Source: Arsenophonus sp052174535
GTDB lineage: Bacteria; Pseudomonadota; Gammaproteobacteria; Enterobacterales; Enterobacteriaceae
Assembly (NCBI GenBank): GCA_052174535.1
Contig: JBQMRQ010000009.1
Location: 1-64,000 of the forward strand
DNA length: 64,000 bases
Direction of reading: 5' to 3'
Part shown: positions 30,541 through 44,600 of the stretch, in pieces
Numbering within the stretch: the first letter of the stretch is position 1
Layout: every line of letters starts with the position of its first letter
Position numbers and translations under genes: made by a program
The notes under the pieces: model-generated
The model's database searches: none
What the model was told of the DNA's origin: nothing
Seen by the model: the letters and a program-made list of their open reading frames with translations, nothing else

Positions 30541-33500
30541 TCTATTATTATTTTAATAGAAAATCAAGATTCTAAGAATTATATTAATAATATATTGTGC
30601 AACAAATTATTAGTATAGGGTATAACTGTCAATAGAAAGAATAAAATGACATATAAGTATGATTTTAATATTCGCAGACCTACTCTATTAATACCAAAAA
30701 ATGTCTCGGCGTAACAAATAAATCCTAATCCCCATCTAACAAGATGTATCTCTTATCTAATAAAAAATAAAGATAATCATTTATGCTTAGGCTATTTATT
30801 TTTGGGGCAAAGAACGCCATAAGAATAGTATAGTTTTAAATGAGAATATAATGAACAAAACAACTGTAACTCAGGAAGAAGGGAGGAATAATAGGAATAA
30901 ATAAAAATACACTAACTAATTGATATAAGTTTAAAACTATTAATTACTAACATAAAATCCGTACAAAAAGAAAAATCGCCTTATTTATTTATAAAATAAT
31001 TTTATATTGAAGTTATTAAATTTGATCAATACTTTCGTCGAGAGCGAAATTGATGTCATCAGGAGCAAAAATATCAATTTTAATGTACTAAAATTTAAAC
31101 AGCAGTTATATAACGCCATGCAGAAAAAGAATTAAAGATCACTTAGGAAAGTGGACAAAATAATCTCAGAATAGTTGAACGACAAAAGGAAATTTGAATT
31201 ATGAGGAATAGTAAAATTAGATGATTTTCCTAATATTATATTTAACAAAGCCTGTTTGAGATAAATTTAAGAAAAGGTTAACAAAAAATATTTAGATAAT
31301 GAATATAGGTAGACTTAATTTTTAGTTACTACATTTCAGTAGAACCAATTAAAAGATTTTACAGAAGTAAAATATCTAGTACTATTAAAAAATAAAATAG
31401 GCAAAAACAGTGTAAGATTGAAAAGTAAAGCTCAGTCAGAAAGAAATAAGGAATATAAATACCGATTATAAAAAAGAAATTTTTATTAAAAAAAATTATA
31501 ACATTTAGTATTATTAAAATCAATAAATGAGATCCGTTGAAAGAGATTAAAATGGATAGGAAATCACCTGTTATTAAGCTTTCATTGGCTAAAAACGCAT
31601 TAGATGGTTAAAATTGAATGAAAAAGAAAAATTAATTAATGAATCTTCTGAACCACCTAGATCAATGGTTAAATTTGTGTTTTACAATGCGCTTGTATCA
31701 ACCTAATATCATTAATTTAAGATGATTACAAATTGATATACAAAAATTGCACTGATAGAACCAGAAAATAGAAAATTGAAAACTCTATAAGAGTAGTTGA
31801 AAACGATACAGATTGCTGTATTCTGATTCGACAATTGAATAATTATCTAAATGAGTATTCGTACATAGAATATCAGTAAACAAGCTAATGTCTTACAAAA
31901 AATTTAATTAGAAAAATGCAGATCGATCCTAATATAAAATAGGAGACTAGTATTGAAACGATCCGGAATAAAAATTTTTGTCTCTATGATCTAAGAACAT
32001 ACATAGAAAGCAGTTAGTTAATTCAATCTGTTGTTCTTACCTATGTTCTACAAGAAATATGTTGATTGTAATTAGTCGAATTGTTAAGGTAATATGCATA
32101 TTTAGCACATAATTATATTGCATCTTACTGAACACGATAAGCATATTAACGGTATTTTGATAAAAAATAAAATCTTAAATCATGCTACAAATTTATTCCA
32201 GTAAAATATTAAAATACTGACATCATCTAATCTATTAGTCTTATTAAGCATTTCATATAGAATTCTAACCTATTATCTATGCCTTAAAATAAATATAACT
32301 TATTGTTTTAACACATAAAAATTATTTAATTCAGTTTAAACATTCTATAAGTAAAAAGAATTTTATATGTTATATAATGTTATTTTATAACATAACATTT
32401 TACCATTAACGACATCCGTAATGGCAGGAATATCTTCATTTCCAATAAGATCAAAAGAATTAAGCAAAAATAATAAAAATATTACGTATTGCAAGTCGTC
32501 AATCATCATAGTTTCAGGATCCTTGGATCTGAAATTTCCTATTTAGAAAAAAGATTTCTGTTTATAATTATCATAAAAGATAGCACTCATAAATTCCTTT
32601 TACTAGGAGATCATTTTAAGCAATTCTTTGCAGAAGGAACCATAAAAACCCTCTCTGCTAATTTCATTATGTCAAAAATATCTATTGCTGAACACGCTAC
32701 AGCTATAAAATAGCTATTTAAGATTACATCAATATTTAAAAAAATATGAAAATCGTTTTTATGACAAAATAATCAATAGGCTGACAACTAAATATTAAAT
32801 AGTAGATAAATTGATCCAATTATATCTGATAAGAAAATAAACAACCATTAAGATCAAATGTATTCTTGCAAAGCTTGCAGAACGTTGAGTAAATACAAAG
32901 GCAAATAAAGTTAGAGCTAAACCTTCATGCTGTATTCAATTTTAGGATTATTTGCAGAAAACAATCCAGATAACATTAACAGAGAAACTATTCACAGGCT
33001 TAACTGAAATCTGCAGCAATGGTCATTCCTCCAGAGTAAAAACGTGTAAATAAAGCGCTTTTGGATCATTTTTTCTCATGGGTGGAAAGAGGATCTAAGC
33101 AAGCTATTATGATTGGTTGTTATAATAAAATCAATCCACCCATTCATCTAGACTTTGCTCAATTAATTCTGCTGCATACCTTTTTATCATTGGGCAAATC
33201 TCCTGCCTGTTAAAAACAACTACCAATACTCATATCAATGGGATAAAAATAAAATTCTTAGAATATCCTTAACATATCAAAAATAGTAATTTCTATTTTA
33301 GCCCCACTGTGAAATAAGAACGTCATTGAGATTCTGAAGTAGCAGAAAAATATCTAAACGCGTATTTTTTAGAGCAATACAAATAAGGGCATTTACTATT
33401 CACTGAACATACAGTAAATAACTCTGTAAATTCTGTAATTTTATATTGATTTTAATAAATTTATAGCAAGATATATTCACTGTATCTTTAAAATTCTAGA

Positions 33501-34137
33501 AGAATATTGCTATTAGTACAAAAATGCGTAATAGACTTCAAAATCAAAAAAGGCCAGACATATCTAACGATACATTACGATAGGTATTGATTCTTTAAGA
33601 TAAAAACGAGAAATACTTGAACAGTGAGAAAAATACTTATTTTATAATGGATATAATTTTTTATAGATTAGTTATTAGCTATGAACCCCCTTCCTAATAG
33701 ATGAGAAATCTAGGACCTTATTTCACTAGTAATATTATTTTGCGGATACAAAATAAAAAAGTATATAATTAATAAAAGTAGGCATAACTGCTATACAACA
33801 ACTGGATTTATGGGTCCCCTTTTCCCACTAATAAAAAAATAAAAATCTTTTATAAAAAGAACGCTTACTATTAAAATAGTCTCAAATTTTTCAATTTATT
33901 TCTAGTTGGTTTTTTATTATCCTGATTATGCAAGTATCAATGGTAATCATTAAATACAATACAGTCTGGTTTCTATCGTTTATCTGTTTTCTCACGAAAC
34001 CCGTAATATTCAGATTAAAGCTATATAATTAATATCAGTCTATAACTTAGATTTCTTAGTAGCTTTATAGATATGACTTAATTACTTAGAAAGTAATATC
34101 TTATCTAAAAATTTATTTTAAATTAAATTTTGCCTGC
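30541..34137. other. Gene desert of 3.6 kb, decayed
   Basis: No intact gene is visible. Plus-strand scraps such as VLKFKQQLYNAMQKKN (about 31083-31130) and the open stretch at 32489-32713 (starts MQVVNHHSFRILGSEISYLEKRF, continues with LLLGDHFKQFFAEGTIK) look like former protein-coding sequence, but I cannot assign them. The first is loosely like the N-terminal region of group II intron reverse transcriptases, too weak to call. A G/C-rich string occurs at 33812-33828. Confidence 0.35.
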
Positions 34138-34695
34138 TCATTGCCATATTTTCTGTATAAAATTAATAATCAATAATTTATTATTTATTAATATATCAAA
34201 TGGATACAAAGAAGCGCATACAAGTACTAATACACAAAATATTCGTTCTAACTTAGGGAATTTACTAGGATTCAGTATTGGCATGCAGAAACGTCGACGG
34301 CATGGCCATAGTAACGGTACTCCTGCTGGTGTTAACATATCAGCTACAAGGTGGCTAGTATAGCCAACTACCATGGAATGAACAAAATCTACTGGTATTG
34401 GAATAATAATTTGTGATAATAAGTCTGAGGAAAAAAATATGCTTCCTCCTATAATAGCCAGGAGGCTGTGAGTAATACCTCTATGACCAAACACTTTAGC
34501 AATGGGTATCGAAAGCCATTTTAATCTCTGACCTAAAAAAGATTTAGGGTGATCGATGTCTGGCAATAAACAGGTTAATATTCCGGCAATAATAATATGC
34601 CCCCAGTTCCCTTGAGCTAATTCTGGTGATAACTCTAATTTTTTTGCAAAAATAGCGCTTGCTAAAGCAAAGATGAGATGCCCGCCAGCAGTCAT
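34138..34695 (-). CDS. ydjM: YdjM-family inner membrane protein (DUF457)
   Basis: The protein resembles E. coli YdjM, an inner-membrane protein of the DUF457 'membrane-bound metal-dependent hydrolase' family; ydjM is LexA-regulated in E. coli, but the role is unknown. With the ATG at 34695 (MTAGGHLIFALA) it is 185 residues (E. coli 196). It keeps the family motifs ILTCLLPDIDHPKSFLGQRLKW, GHRGITHSLLA and HLVADMLTPAGVPLLWPCRRR, so the Asp/His residues that could bind metal are present. A GTG three codons earlier is also open. I see no LexA box just upstream. It is the only intact gene between nhaA and tRNA-Arg, isolated in 16 kb of decay. Confidence 0.88.
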   Translation of the reverse strand: MTAGGHLIFALASAIFAKKLELSPELAQGNWGHIIIAGILTCLLPDIDHPKSFLGQRLKWLSIPIAKVFGHRGITHSLLAIIGGSIFFSSDLLSQIIIPIPVDFVHSMVVGYTSHLVADMLTPAGVPLLWPCRRRFCMPILNPSKFPKLERIFCVLVLVCASLYPFDILINNKLLIINFIQKIWQ

Positions 34696-35009
34696 AGTAA
34701 CCACACATAGTTATATTTAATTATGATTATTTATCTATGTGTAGAATGTAGCTAAGATAATTAAATAATCAATAATTTACTAAGTTAAAAACTCCGTCAA
34801 TTCTTGGATAACTCTTGGCAATATCCATCAGAAGTGATCCGGCTTATTTAGAGGTTCAGTAATTTCAATAGTATACTATCCACTTAACTCGATATACTAT
34901 ACCATAGATCCATAAAAAATCCTCACTACTCATCACAACATGATTCATTATTCAAAAAATTTCTTAGTGATGTTGTTATAAATAGGAATTTTAAAAGATA
35001 TATTTTACA
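34696..35009. other. ydjM upstream region, nothing recognised
   Basis: AT-rich spacer between ydjM and the Rpn-family relic. No LexA box of the CTGT-N8-ACAG type is apparent. Confidence 0.35.
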
Positions 35010-35860
35010 ATCTCATATTATATAGCGTTAAGATTCCAACTCTCTAACTAGAGAAGCTGGATAGCTTTATTGAAGACGATTTGCGTAGCCAATCTTTAGA
35101 TATCTCCATTATATGCAGAGGAAAATGATGAAGACTATATCTATACATTACTCGAGTATCAGGGTTAGGCCTCAAGAAAATGATAGCGTGGTGTTTAATA
35201 CATTATAGTGTATGCTAGCGATGAAATAGAATATCGAACAAGGCAATAACTCTTTACCTGTAATTATACCGCTTTTGTTCTATTACGGCACCACATCACC
35301 TTATCTGTACAGCAGTCAATAGTTCGGATTGCTTTGCTAAATCTGAACTGGTAAAATCAGTTTATAAACAAGCATTTTCACTAGTTTATATTGATACAAT
35401 ACCTAGATTAGGATATCCTGATGCACTACTGAGTAGAAGTCCTGTAACTGGCGCAAAGCATATCTTAATGCGCTATAATATATTGAATTTACCTCATAAT
35501 TAGATTATTTAATATAAAATAGCAGTATTCAAAAAAATAATATAAGATTTATTAGCTTAAATAGTTAAAAAAGATACGGTTGATATCGAAGGATATCATA
35601 TGAACTATTGTGAAATATACAACTCACCGAAAGGATTTTATGACACTATTGTAGAATAACTTTTTAAGTGTAAAGGTAAAATAGACTACCAGTTAAGTTA
35701 AAAGGACGCTATTGACGAAATTAGACCTCGGTAACTTATAGCCAATGCTGCAGAACGCAATCTAATGAAGATTACTACTGGTCTGTCAGATAGTAACTAG
35801 ATTAAACTATTATTTAATATAATACTTACCTTTAAATAAGTGCTTTAAAATGGCCATATA
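35010..35860 (+). pseudogene. Rpn/YhgA-family (PD-(D/E)XK recombination nuclease) pseudogene
   Basis: The reading shifts frame often, but pieces follow the order of the Rpn (YhgA-like, 'transposase_31') family: KLDSFIEDDLRSQS (35054-35095) for 'GSFIEDDLRxxxSD'; NIEQGNNSLPVIIPLLFYYG (about 35231-35290) for 'LExGxxxLPLVIPxLFYxG'; TTSPYLYSS; SELVKSVYKQAFSLVYIDTI (about 35344-35400) for 'LAxxxYxxAFPLVDVT-IPD'; and a C-terminal MKITTGLSDSN (about 35766-35798). Rpn proteins promote RecA-independent recombination. The gene is dead. Such genes are often multi-copy in symbiont genomes. Confidence 0.6.
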
Positions 35861-36300
35861 TGTTAATCAGCTACTTTTATAAAAGTATTCCTTACTTCTT
35901 GAGTCAAGTCTTTATTTCCTTTAATTTTGGATAAAATTTCTCTGACTGTTCTTCGCGATAGATTTTTACCACAAGGCTACTCTCTTTATCTCTTCTGGAA
36001 AATTCAAAAATCATTAATTATCCAGCTTTAGTAACTCCAGCAAAACCATATCTCATCTCCTAGAAGAGATATTACTAGTTCTGTAATCAGTTTATTGTTT
36101 ATTCTTAATAAATCAATAATTATAACTTGTATATTAAATAGTTGTGATGATATTTGAGTACTTATTTCTTTTTTATTGTTTGCTAACCTTGTTAATTTTA
36201 CCACCTTACTTACTTTATTATTTTTTAATAGATTTAACGTCATTTGATCATATATTTAGTGATAAATAATCATATAACAACTAAGTTATATATTATTTAA
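35861..36300. other. Decayed DNA with one short minus-strand open stretch
   Basis: A 71-codon frame at 36028-36243 (minus) reads MTLNLLKNNKVSKVVKLTRL and then a hydrophobic part. Beyond its stop, LSRRTVREILSKIKGNKD can be read near 35915-35970. Together this looks like an old gene cut by stops, but I do not recognise it. Confidence 0.3.
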
Positions 36301-36955
36301 GTTCATAACTCATAAAACTTTTTATCACTTCTTCTCGAGCTTTTTCTATCTAATTCATAAGTTTTTGCAGTATTCAACGATAAATCGACCATGCTTGCAA
36401 AACACTTCTTGCGTCAGTTTTCAGATTTTCTAATAGATCATAATTTTCTGTATAATTAATTTATAGCGGTAAACATACATAAGCACACTATTATGATTAA
36501 GTAATCCTAAACCTACTAAATGAAAGTAAACACTAAGAATAACTTAAAATTTACTGAAAAACTTTACATATCATGGTCATTTACCTAATAATAAAAGTAA
36601 TAGATTGTAGATCTATATTCTGAGATTTAAAGGATTTATATAGACTTTAGAGGTACCTAGAAGCACTTTGAAGCAGATGAGAAGGATCATCGGATTATTA
36701 AGAATCACTACGAAGTTAAATATCCGCTTGATATAATTATCGTAAAGAAATTTTTTAAGCTTTTTGTAAAATTGAAGATTGCGTTAAAAAATGATTCTCA
36801 ACAATAAATTGCCTGCAGTTAATATGAGAGATCTAGATAAATCAAACGCTAGAATTGATGAAAACGAATATATCCATCTAAATTCAATCATATAATCCAA
36901 AAAGTTTACTTAAAACCGTCCCACAAAAGAGTGAAAAAGACTTGGACTAACTGAC

Positions 36956-36980
36956 TTGAATTGAATTGAATTGAATTGAA
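36956..36980. repeat. (TTGAA)5 pentanucleotide microsatellite
   Basis: Five exact tandem TTGAA units. It lies in non-coding, decayed DNA, so it has no evident phase-variation role. Replication slippage is the simplest cause. Confidence 0.85.
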
Positions 36981-37254
36981 TAACAAAAATAAATTAAACA
37001 AAATAAATAGCAAGTGTTTAGATCATCTATGACACGTTCTTTAATAAAACAGTATAAGTAAGATAAAATCTAAAAATTGATAGCAGGGAAGTTGCACTTA
37101 TAATTTAATGATAACTGAGAATGACGTTTGTGCGAAGAGCAGTTGAGTCTGCTTTATGTATAGATTTTTTAAAAAATATGCCAATACAGAGTTGTACACA
37201 AACACTAAATAACTAATAGATAAAATTGTAGTAAATATGTTTCATACTTATGGT

Positions 37255-37275
37255 AATCTCTCTTATAGAGAGATT
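37255..37275 (+). terminator. Terminator-like hairpin in gene desert
   Basis: An 8-bp perfect stem (AATCTCTC at 37255-37262, GAGAGATT at 37268-37275) with a 5-nt loop and a weak T-rich tail. No intact gene lies upstream, so it may be a relic or chance. Confidence 0.3.
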
Positions 37276-38649
37276 TATTCATAAATTAATACTTGTCAAC
37301 ATTTTCGTGAACAGCATCAAATGCATTATCATAACTAATCTCGAATAGGAATAATAAGATTAAATTTACTAAAAAGCGCTCAACTGAAGAAATCATTAAT
37401 AATATATGACCTGAACCTACCGAACATAACACATATGACACGATATTGTAAATATTCTTTCGTTATTTAAAATTAAGTAAATAGAATGTGGTGGGGGTAA
37501 CTCATCCCCATGTGGACCAGTAGAAATAATCGATATCTGCTAAAATTTATCTTTATGTAGTCAAGAGCTGCTATTACAACAGAAGGAAGCAGTATGAACA
37601 TTCAAACTAAAAATAAAATTCTTTGGACTAATAAATACTTAACAATTGAGGAATAGCCTTTTATATACTAAAGGTTGAATACTTATAAGAGCACTTGACT
37701 AATTTCTATATTGCTTAACTATTTTTAGTTTAAAACCAGGTAAAATATGATCTTTTACTTCTGACACTAGAAACAAGAAATAGCTTTAATAATACACTCT
37801 ATGACATTATGCAGGCAGCAGCATAAATTCTATATATGAATCCGCGATACCGTAAAATATTTACTACGAAATTCAAGTTTAATTTATTAGTATAAATAGA
37901 ATCAATACATAAGCGTAAAATAAACTGAGATCAGGAATAATTACTTCGTCTCAATTTGACTGATTTATCAGAATTTTATATGAGTTTTGATAAACTAGAA
38001 AAACGATACGTACTATATATTTCCTTGAGATTATTAAGGATAAAAAATTCAAATTTAACTTAAATAATAAGAACATCCAGCATAATCATGAACAAAAGCT
38101 CGATAGCTAGAATACTCTATTAAAAGTATAAAGAAATTTATGTCACCATAGTAAATTTTCCTTCAGTGATTCTAACAACACTCTAGATAAATTAATTGGA
38201 AATAATAGTGTTATCGAAAAACTAAGTCTGTTACCGCCGCTGTATATTTTAAACCACTGAAACATAAAATTTTTGATCTAACTTATAAATGACAATTGAT
38301 AGATCACCTTAATTGTACAGCGCATGATTGGGTGGATTTTATTAGTTATTGCTATGATGTCTTTCAGAAGATAAACAACTTATCTTTCATCGTCTTTTGA
38401 TAAAAGATTATCAATCTGATTGAATTAATTTTATCTTCATCTGGAATAAAAAGATTTTTCTAATTTAATAGAAATATAATCAATGTCATGATTCAAGTCA
38501 TGATCCAATAATATGATTGCCTTAGAGAAGGCATATCATACAAAATTTAGAAAAACACTAGGATTTAAATACACAAAAAAGCAAATTGAACGATTTACGA
38601 AATTATAAATACAGAACTTATAATAGCATTTTAGAATAGCCGTTAAACC

Positions 38650-38666
38650 GACACTTTTAAAGTGTC
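38650..38666. repeat. Perfect hairpin in gene desert
   Basis: GACACTT at 38650-38656, loop TTA, AAGTGTC at 38660-38666. No neighbouring gene; function unknown. Confidence 0.4.
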
Positions 38667-41600
38667 AATTAAATATTAAAATAGATAATGAATTACTTAT
38701 ATTGACAATCGCCATTATGTGAAGTTAATGGTAACATTAATAAATAAACAATTTACATTTTTGGCACCATCTTTTCCTCGTAAACTGTAACAGAAAGAGA
38801 TTAAATGAGTGTAATTAAGTGGCGAATAACCCATTTCATATACTAAAAATATGCATTAAATTGACTCTTTGCTATTGATAGTTCTAAGAACTTACAGATG
38901 AACGAATACGGATAACAAAAAAAGTGTAGTAATTAAGATAATTTAGACAAAATTTTAAAAATTGACTGACAAAGAAATGCAGACTAATCTTATTAGAAGC
39001 TGAAAACGTCTTATATGTACTTTTAAATTTATTTAGTGAATTAACATCAGAAAAAATAAAACAAGTTTACGATCTACGTAAATCAGAACCGGAATTGAAA
39101 ATGAGTATAAAAATGATGATATTTTCTGGAAATCTTGCCAGTATAACAATACTTCTCAGAGAATTTCAAGAAGCAAGTTAATTGCCACCTTTCCTTACCT
39201 ATCAATAAAAGATATGATTAGCATCAAAAATCTTTAGGTGTAATGTCGAATATTTAATAATAAAACTAAAATTTCCTATTTAGCTGACTAGAGGAAATAA
39301 AGTTACCATCAATATCGGGTAATTTTTTGAAAGTTAAATTAGCTAAAAATAGCTACGGGAAGAACTGCTGTTGCTCTAATTAACAAGATTAATTTTCAGT
39401 AAATAAGAAAATAAACTTAAAGAAATTAATCATTTAGATGGCTAATCTAAAATATAATGTCAGAACAGTTTTATGATACCGATATTCATTTTTAAAATGG
39501 AAAGGTTCAACCAATACGCAATTCATGTTTGTCCAGTTTCGACAAACTATTATATTATAGCTAATACTATAATAAAAAGGTTTCAATTTTACATTATAAA
39601 TTATCAATCAGACATATGTCGCTAAACACTTTTTTATGTCCATCATAACCAACATTACACACTCTTATAATAATAAGAGATAAGGCTCGCTAAGTTCTTG
39701 ACTACCAGTATGCTAACCTTCCTTTTGTTACGTTCATCCATTCCTAGCATTAACACCTGGATGTAAAATTTAAAAAACTTACTTAAAAGGAACTGCTATG
39801 GGGCCCCTATGTGCTATCCAAAAACAAAAATTGCCTTGAGTTTATTAAAACATTCTAAACCATCCCGAGAATATACTTAACTACCTTTTATAACAAGCTG
39901 TCGCTTACCTACCAAAATCATCGCATCTTCAAATCAGCTTATTCAAAGACAGTTACTCTTATCTTGAGCTGGTCGTAAACCTGTGCGTACAGTTCATAAA
40001 CATTAACATGAGAATTATTAATATTCAATTACTCAACAAGAAAAAATAAGACAAAAATTAGTCATAAAATCTACACTAGACTTATTAGAGCGATAGAAGT
40101 GCTAGATGTATTTTACGAGTACATTAAGAAACATTTCTTAGAACATCAGCTAATGCCTTATCTTGCTGAAATTATTGATCGTTTAGGAGAAACTATTAGT
40201 TCTATTTTAAGAAAATCAACGAATAGAATAGTTAAAAGATAGTTTATCTAAAACTGATTTACCTGAAGAAAATAATTTATAAGAGTTGCGTCATGACTAA
40301 TGTTACCTTATCTCTATTTTAAATCAAAATAAGGAACAGACGTTTCTCATGACTAAAATGATACTAGTTTTACTCAGTGAAATAAAAAATTAAAGGAAAC
40401 ACTACTACTTTTGTCAATTACGTTAAAGGAATGCAAAATATTTAATATAATACATAGGCTTACTTCTTTCTGGAATAAAAAATTTAATCGTATAATTAAT
40501 ACACAGTTAGAAAATAACTTAAAGATATGAGATTGATACTAAAAATCAAAAATGAAATAACTATAAATAAAATTTTTATGATAGGAAACGTGCTGAACTA
40601 TGTATAGAATAGTTAGATTACCATCTTTTGCTATCTCTCTATACAATGGTAGCAAGATATTCTGTCTTTGGTAAAGAAATAAGCTAAACACAGAGTAGAA
40701 AATAGCATTTGATTATTGTGATCTTACTTTTATTAATACGTCTACAGCATAGTTTATGAATCATTAAAAATATTTAGTGAAATGTAGTTGTTTCTGAGAA
40801 ACAACTATTATTTTCTTCGCTAAAACAAGAAAAAAGGAAATGCAAACAATAGCAAAAAACGTGCTATTCATACGCGATTATAGTGAACACTTGAATTCGT
40901 ACTGACAAGTACGTTTAAAGATGTAACTATTAAAAATAACATAAAACACTAGTAAATATATCAATATTTTTATCTGGTTTTATTTCTTATCCTTCCTCTC
41001 TCCATATTTCACTTAGCGTAATTTAATCTATTTATATGAATAAATATAAGTTAAAACGCATATATGTGAATGAATAATTTTATTTCTTCAAAAATTTGAA
41101 TAATTATTTTCCAGTAATTTTACTATAAAATATGAGTATTGAACTACCTTTCGGATCATGTTTTAGTACCTATTGACGAGATAATTTAACATGAATTTAC
41201 CTAAGTGATAAAAAAGAATTAAAAACAACAATTGCAAATTATTAACAAGATTCGCCAGAAATTTATCTGTTAAAAATTTAAAGGTGAAGTTTCGGTATTG
41301 ATGCACCTATATTTATATAACAATATAAAAGGTGACATAGAGAGTTATTCTAAAAGCATCTTCGCGCATTTAACTTATAAGGATATTTGAAATGATAATA
41401 GTTAAATTTTCGTGATAACTGTTGAAAAATTAATAAGAATCATACCATAAAAATGGTAAAGTATATGCTCATAATTAATGAGTATGATTAAATCATCGAT
41501 ACCTAAAAATCATCAATAAACTAATAAGATCAATCTCATTTAAAATCTAAGGTAATAAACTATAATTTTTTAAACTAACCAATATTGGTTAACAAAAATT

Positions 41601-44600
41601 ATTGCCATTTATCAAAATAGTGTTAAACAATTCTATTGTTCTTATAGTTATTGATCGCCATACTAACTACCAGATTAAATCCTGCATATTGGATAGACAA
41701 TGAAAAACAATTAAGAAATATCTCTGCCGTAGCTAAATGATTACCTTATTAAATTTATCAGATATTTTAAAACCAAACGGTATTCTCATCTATTTTATAG
41801 AACGCAATATTAGCCATTAATACAGAATTATGCTAAAAAATTGCATGAGAGTGTAATTACATTATTTAGGTTAAACTGTTTAACTCATAGCAACGACAGA
41901 AAAAGATACCCCCTGTTTATTTTTCCCACTACTGAGCAAATATTGCTTATAGATTTCTATAGGGGAAAGAGAGTATAGTAATATGTAATAACTTAATAAC
42001 ATTAAAAATGTGCTTAGTTAAAAGACGAAGTCTTCAATCTACTAATTAAATATTCATCACCGCAAAAAATTTTTCCATATCCATGAGCAAAAAAATTTAA
42101 CATTATATGGGAAGCTATATGCACCGATATTAGTTCTTACATTCTAAGTGGCAACTATTATCGAATAAAACACAGTATGAACGTTTGCAACAATACTTTT
42201 ATAAAAACAGTAGAGAAAATAATGTTGTCTCTCTCCAAAATCAAAATTAACTGAATTTGACGCATGACGAACTTTAAGGTGATTACTGTGAACTGACAAT
42301 AACTATGGTGAGATTAAGCGATAATATCTGAAAACTTACGTTGATCTTTTTCTATTATCAAATACATATCCGTATACTAATACGTGTAATTTTCCACTAG
42401 TACTCTATATTTATCTCGGTAAATATTTTTGTAAAAACTAGTATCCTTGCTTGAAGATATTATTAATACTAATAATATATTATATTATAGCAAATTTCTT
42501 TATAGATTATGCAGTTTGATAGTAAAATAGCAAATAAAATTAGGTCGACAAGTTATCATAATGAAATTAGAAAAAGACAAGTTTTTAAGCTAAATAAAAA
42601 ATAAGATCTTATTCCTCAAATCAATAATAAATGTATGATTTTTATGAAATTAGAAACTCTCTCACAGAAGAAATATATCCCGATCATTTAACTACTCGAA
42701 ATAAATAAAAGCTATACATAATAGCATTAAAATACATAATGGATATTATGCTTATATTTCCAGTGCAATAATGTTTTTATGTAATTCAGTATCGCTTAGT
42801 GAAATAGGCAATTATTACTGGTATTACCTGTTCAGCTTTTACAGTTAGACTTAATTGGGATTACAAGCATAAAAAATACTATTTTAGGACGAAACGTGAA
42901 AATAATAATAATCAAAAAGAACGTGATAATCAGTAAGGATTAAAATTTAACTTACATTTTTTAAATAAAAACCTAGCAAAACATCAAAGGTATGAGCAGT
43001 ATCTTATTAGGAATAATGCAACATATTACAATATCGTGGTGAATGTGTTATTACGGAAAGTAGGGATTTTTCTACTTTCAGAATTAAAATAACTGTCAAT
43101 ATGAAACCTTCAAGCCCGACATGTTAACAACGCCAACTTTAAACTACTAACTAGTTTACTTATAATATTTTCTGAACTCCATAAACGATTAATAACAGTT
43201 ACGACAGGGAAAGTTATTGATGTTTTGCCGATCTTGGTGAAGTAATACGAAATGGAAAAATCTATAAAGTCGTATCTAATTGCGCGGTGGTAATGGCGTG
43301 CTCATACTGTATGTCATAGCTCTATCGACAAGGATGTTACAATAGAGGAAAATTTATAACAAAGAAAAATACAATACGTTGATAACTCGAAATTTACAAA
43401 TATCAGGTTTTGCAGTTGAAGATTATATTACTATTTCACTTGGCAATTTGCTAAAATTTGTCTTGATTTCATTTGCTTAAAACATCGGCAGTGTGACATT
43501 TACCAATTTAACGCTTCTTCAAAGATTGAACGCTAGAAATATTTAAGAGATTAATGAGAAGAACAGGAAAGAATGAAAATACGATAAAGGAAAGATATCA
43601 TCAAACGGAATAATTAACTGTAAAAATAGAACTGGAATTTTGTTTTAATCTAGTTTAACTAATCAATTCCAGTCAATAAGCCTTCCTTATCCGTCCAAGG
43701 ATATATTTATCTGGCCATTCTACACAAAGAATCATATCGAATCTAAACTATTTAAAATAAACCTTTAAAGAAGTTAGTTAGCACTTATAAAGTTTATAAC
43801 GGGCTAACTTTGTGTTATAAAGTTCATTTCAAAATAAAGTGTATTTGTTCTTTTTCTACTACGCAGGAAAAACAGGCTAAAATTACTTAACTCTAGTCAT
43901 AGTAGAAAATAGCTAATATATCATATGGAATATCATTAGCCAGTATTTACAAATATTGTCCAATTAATAGAATACTTAATCAGATTAAAGTAGATCTGAT
44001 AAAAAATAATAGTGTCTTCTCTCTTCTCTGAGAGAAGAATAGCCTTTCTATTTATCAATGTTTTGACTTCAAATATTGTGTATTATATCATTTTATTGTA
44101 TCTATAAAAAGAAGAACAACCTTATAAGTAAGAGACGGTTAAAATTGTGAAGGAATATGTAATGTCATTTTCTATATATTGAACTATTAAAATTTCTATG
44201 TATTGTTAACATTTCTGCTGCATTTTTATGCATTGCCATCAAAACTATAAGAATAATTAATTAAGTCAACCACTATAAGAAAAGATAGGACAACCTTAAT
44301 TATTAGTTCTAGTCTCTTTGAGTTAAAATTCGACAGCTAAATTAGACTTGCCTATTTAAAATAAATAGATCAGAGAATTCATTAGATGACCATTCTTTCA
44401 ATAAGAAATTTTATCAAAAAAATCAAAGATTCTACTTAATTATAATAATTAATAATAGTATTACAAATGTGTTAAACTTTACTAAAACCTCCGACATAAA
44501 TGCAAAATTTACTTAAATTAATATTTTTATATTGCCTAAGAATTTTTATACATGAAAAGCATAGTTTTAAAATATTCCTGAAATGAGAAAAAATCTTCAA

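Noticed and set aside
30960..31400. Possible group II intron reverse-transcriptase remnant
   Set aside because: Only one short lysine-rich scrap is reminiscent of the N-terminal region. No RT catalytic motif (YADD) or intron RNA domain V was seen.
36956..36980. (TTGAA)5 as a phase-variation switch
   Set aside because: It lies in non-coding decayed DNA with no gene whose frame or promoter it could control.
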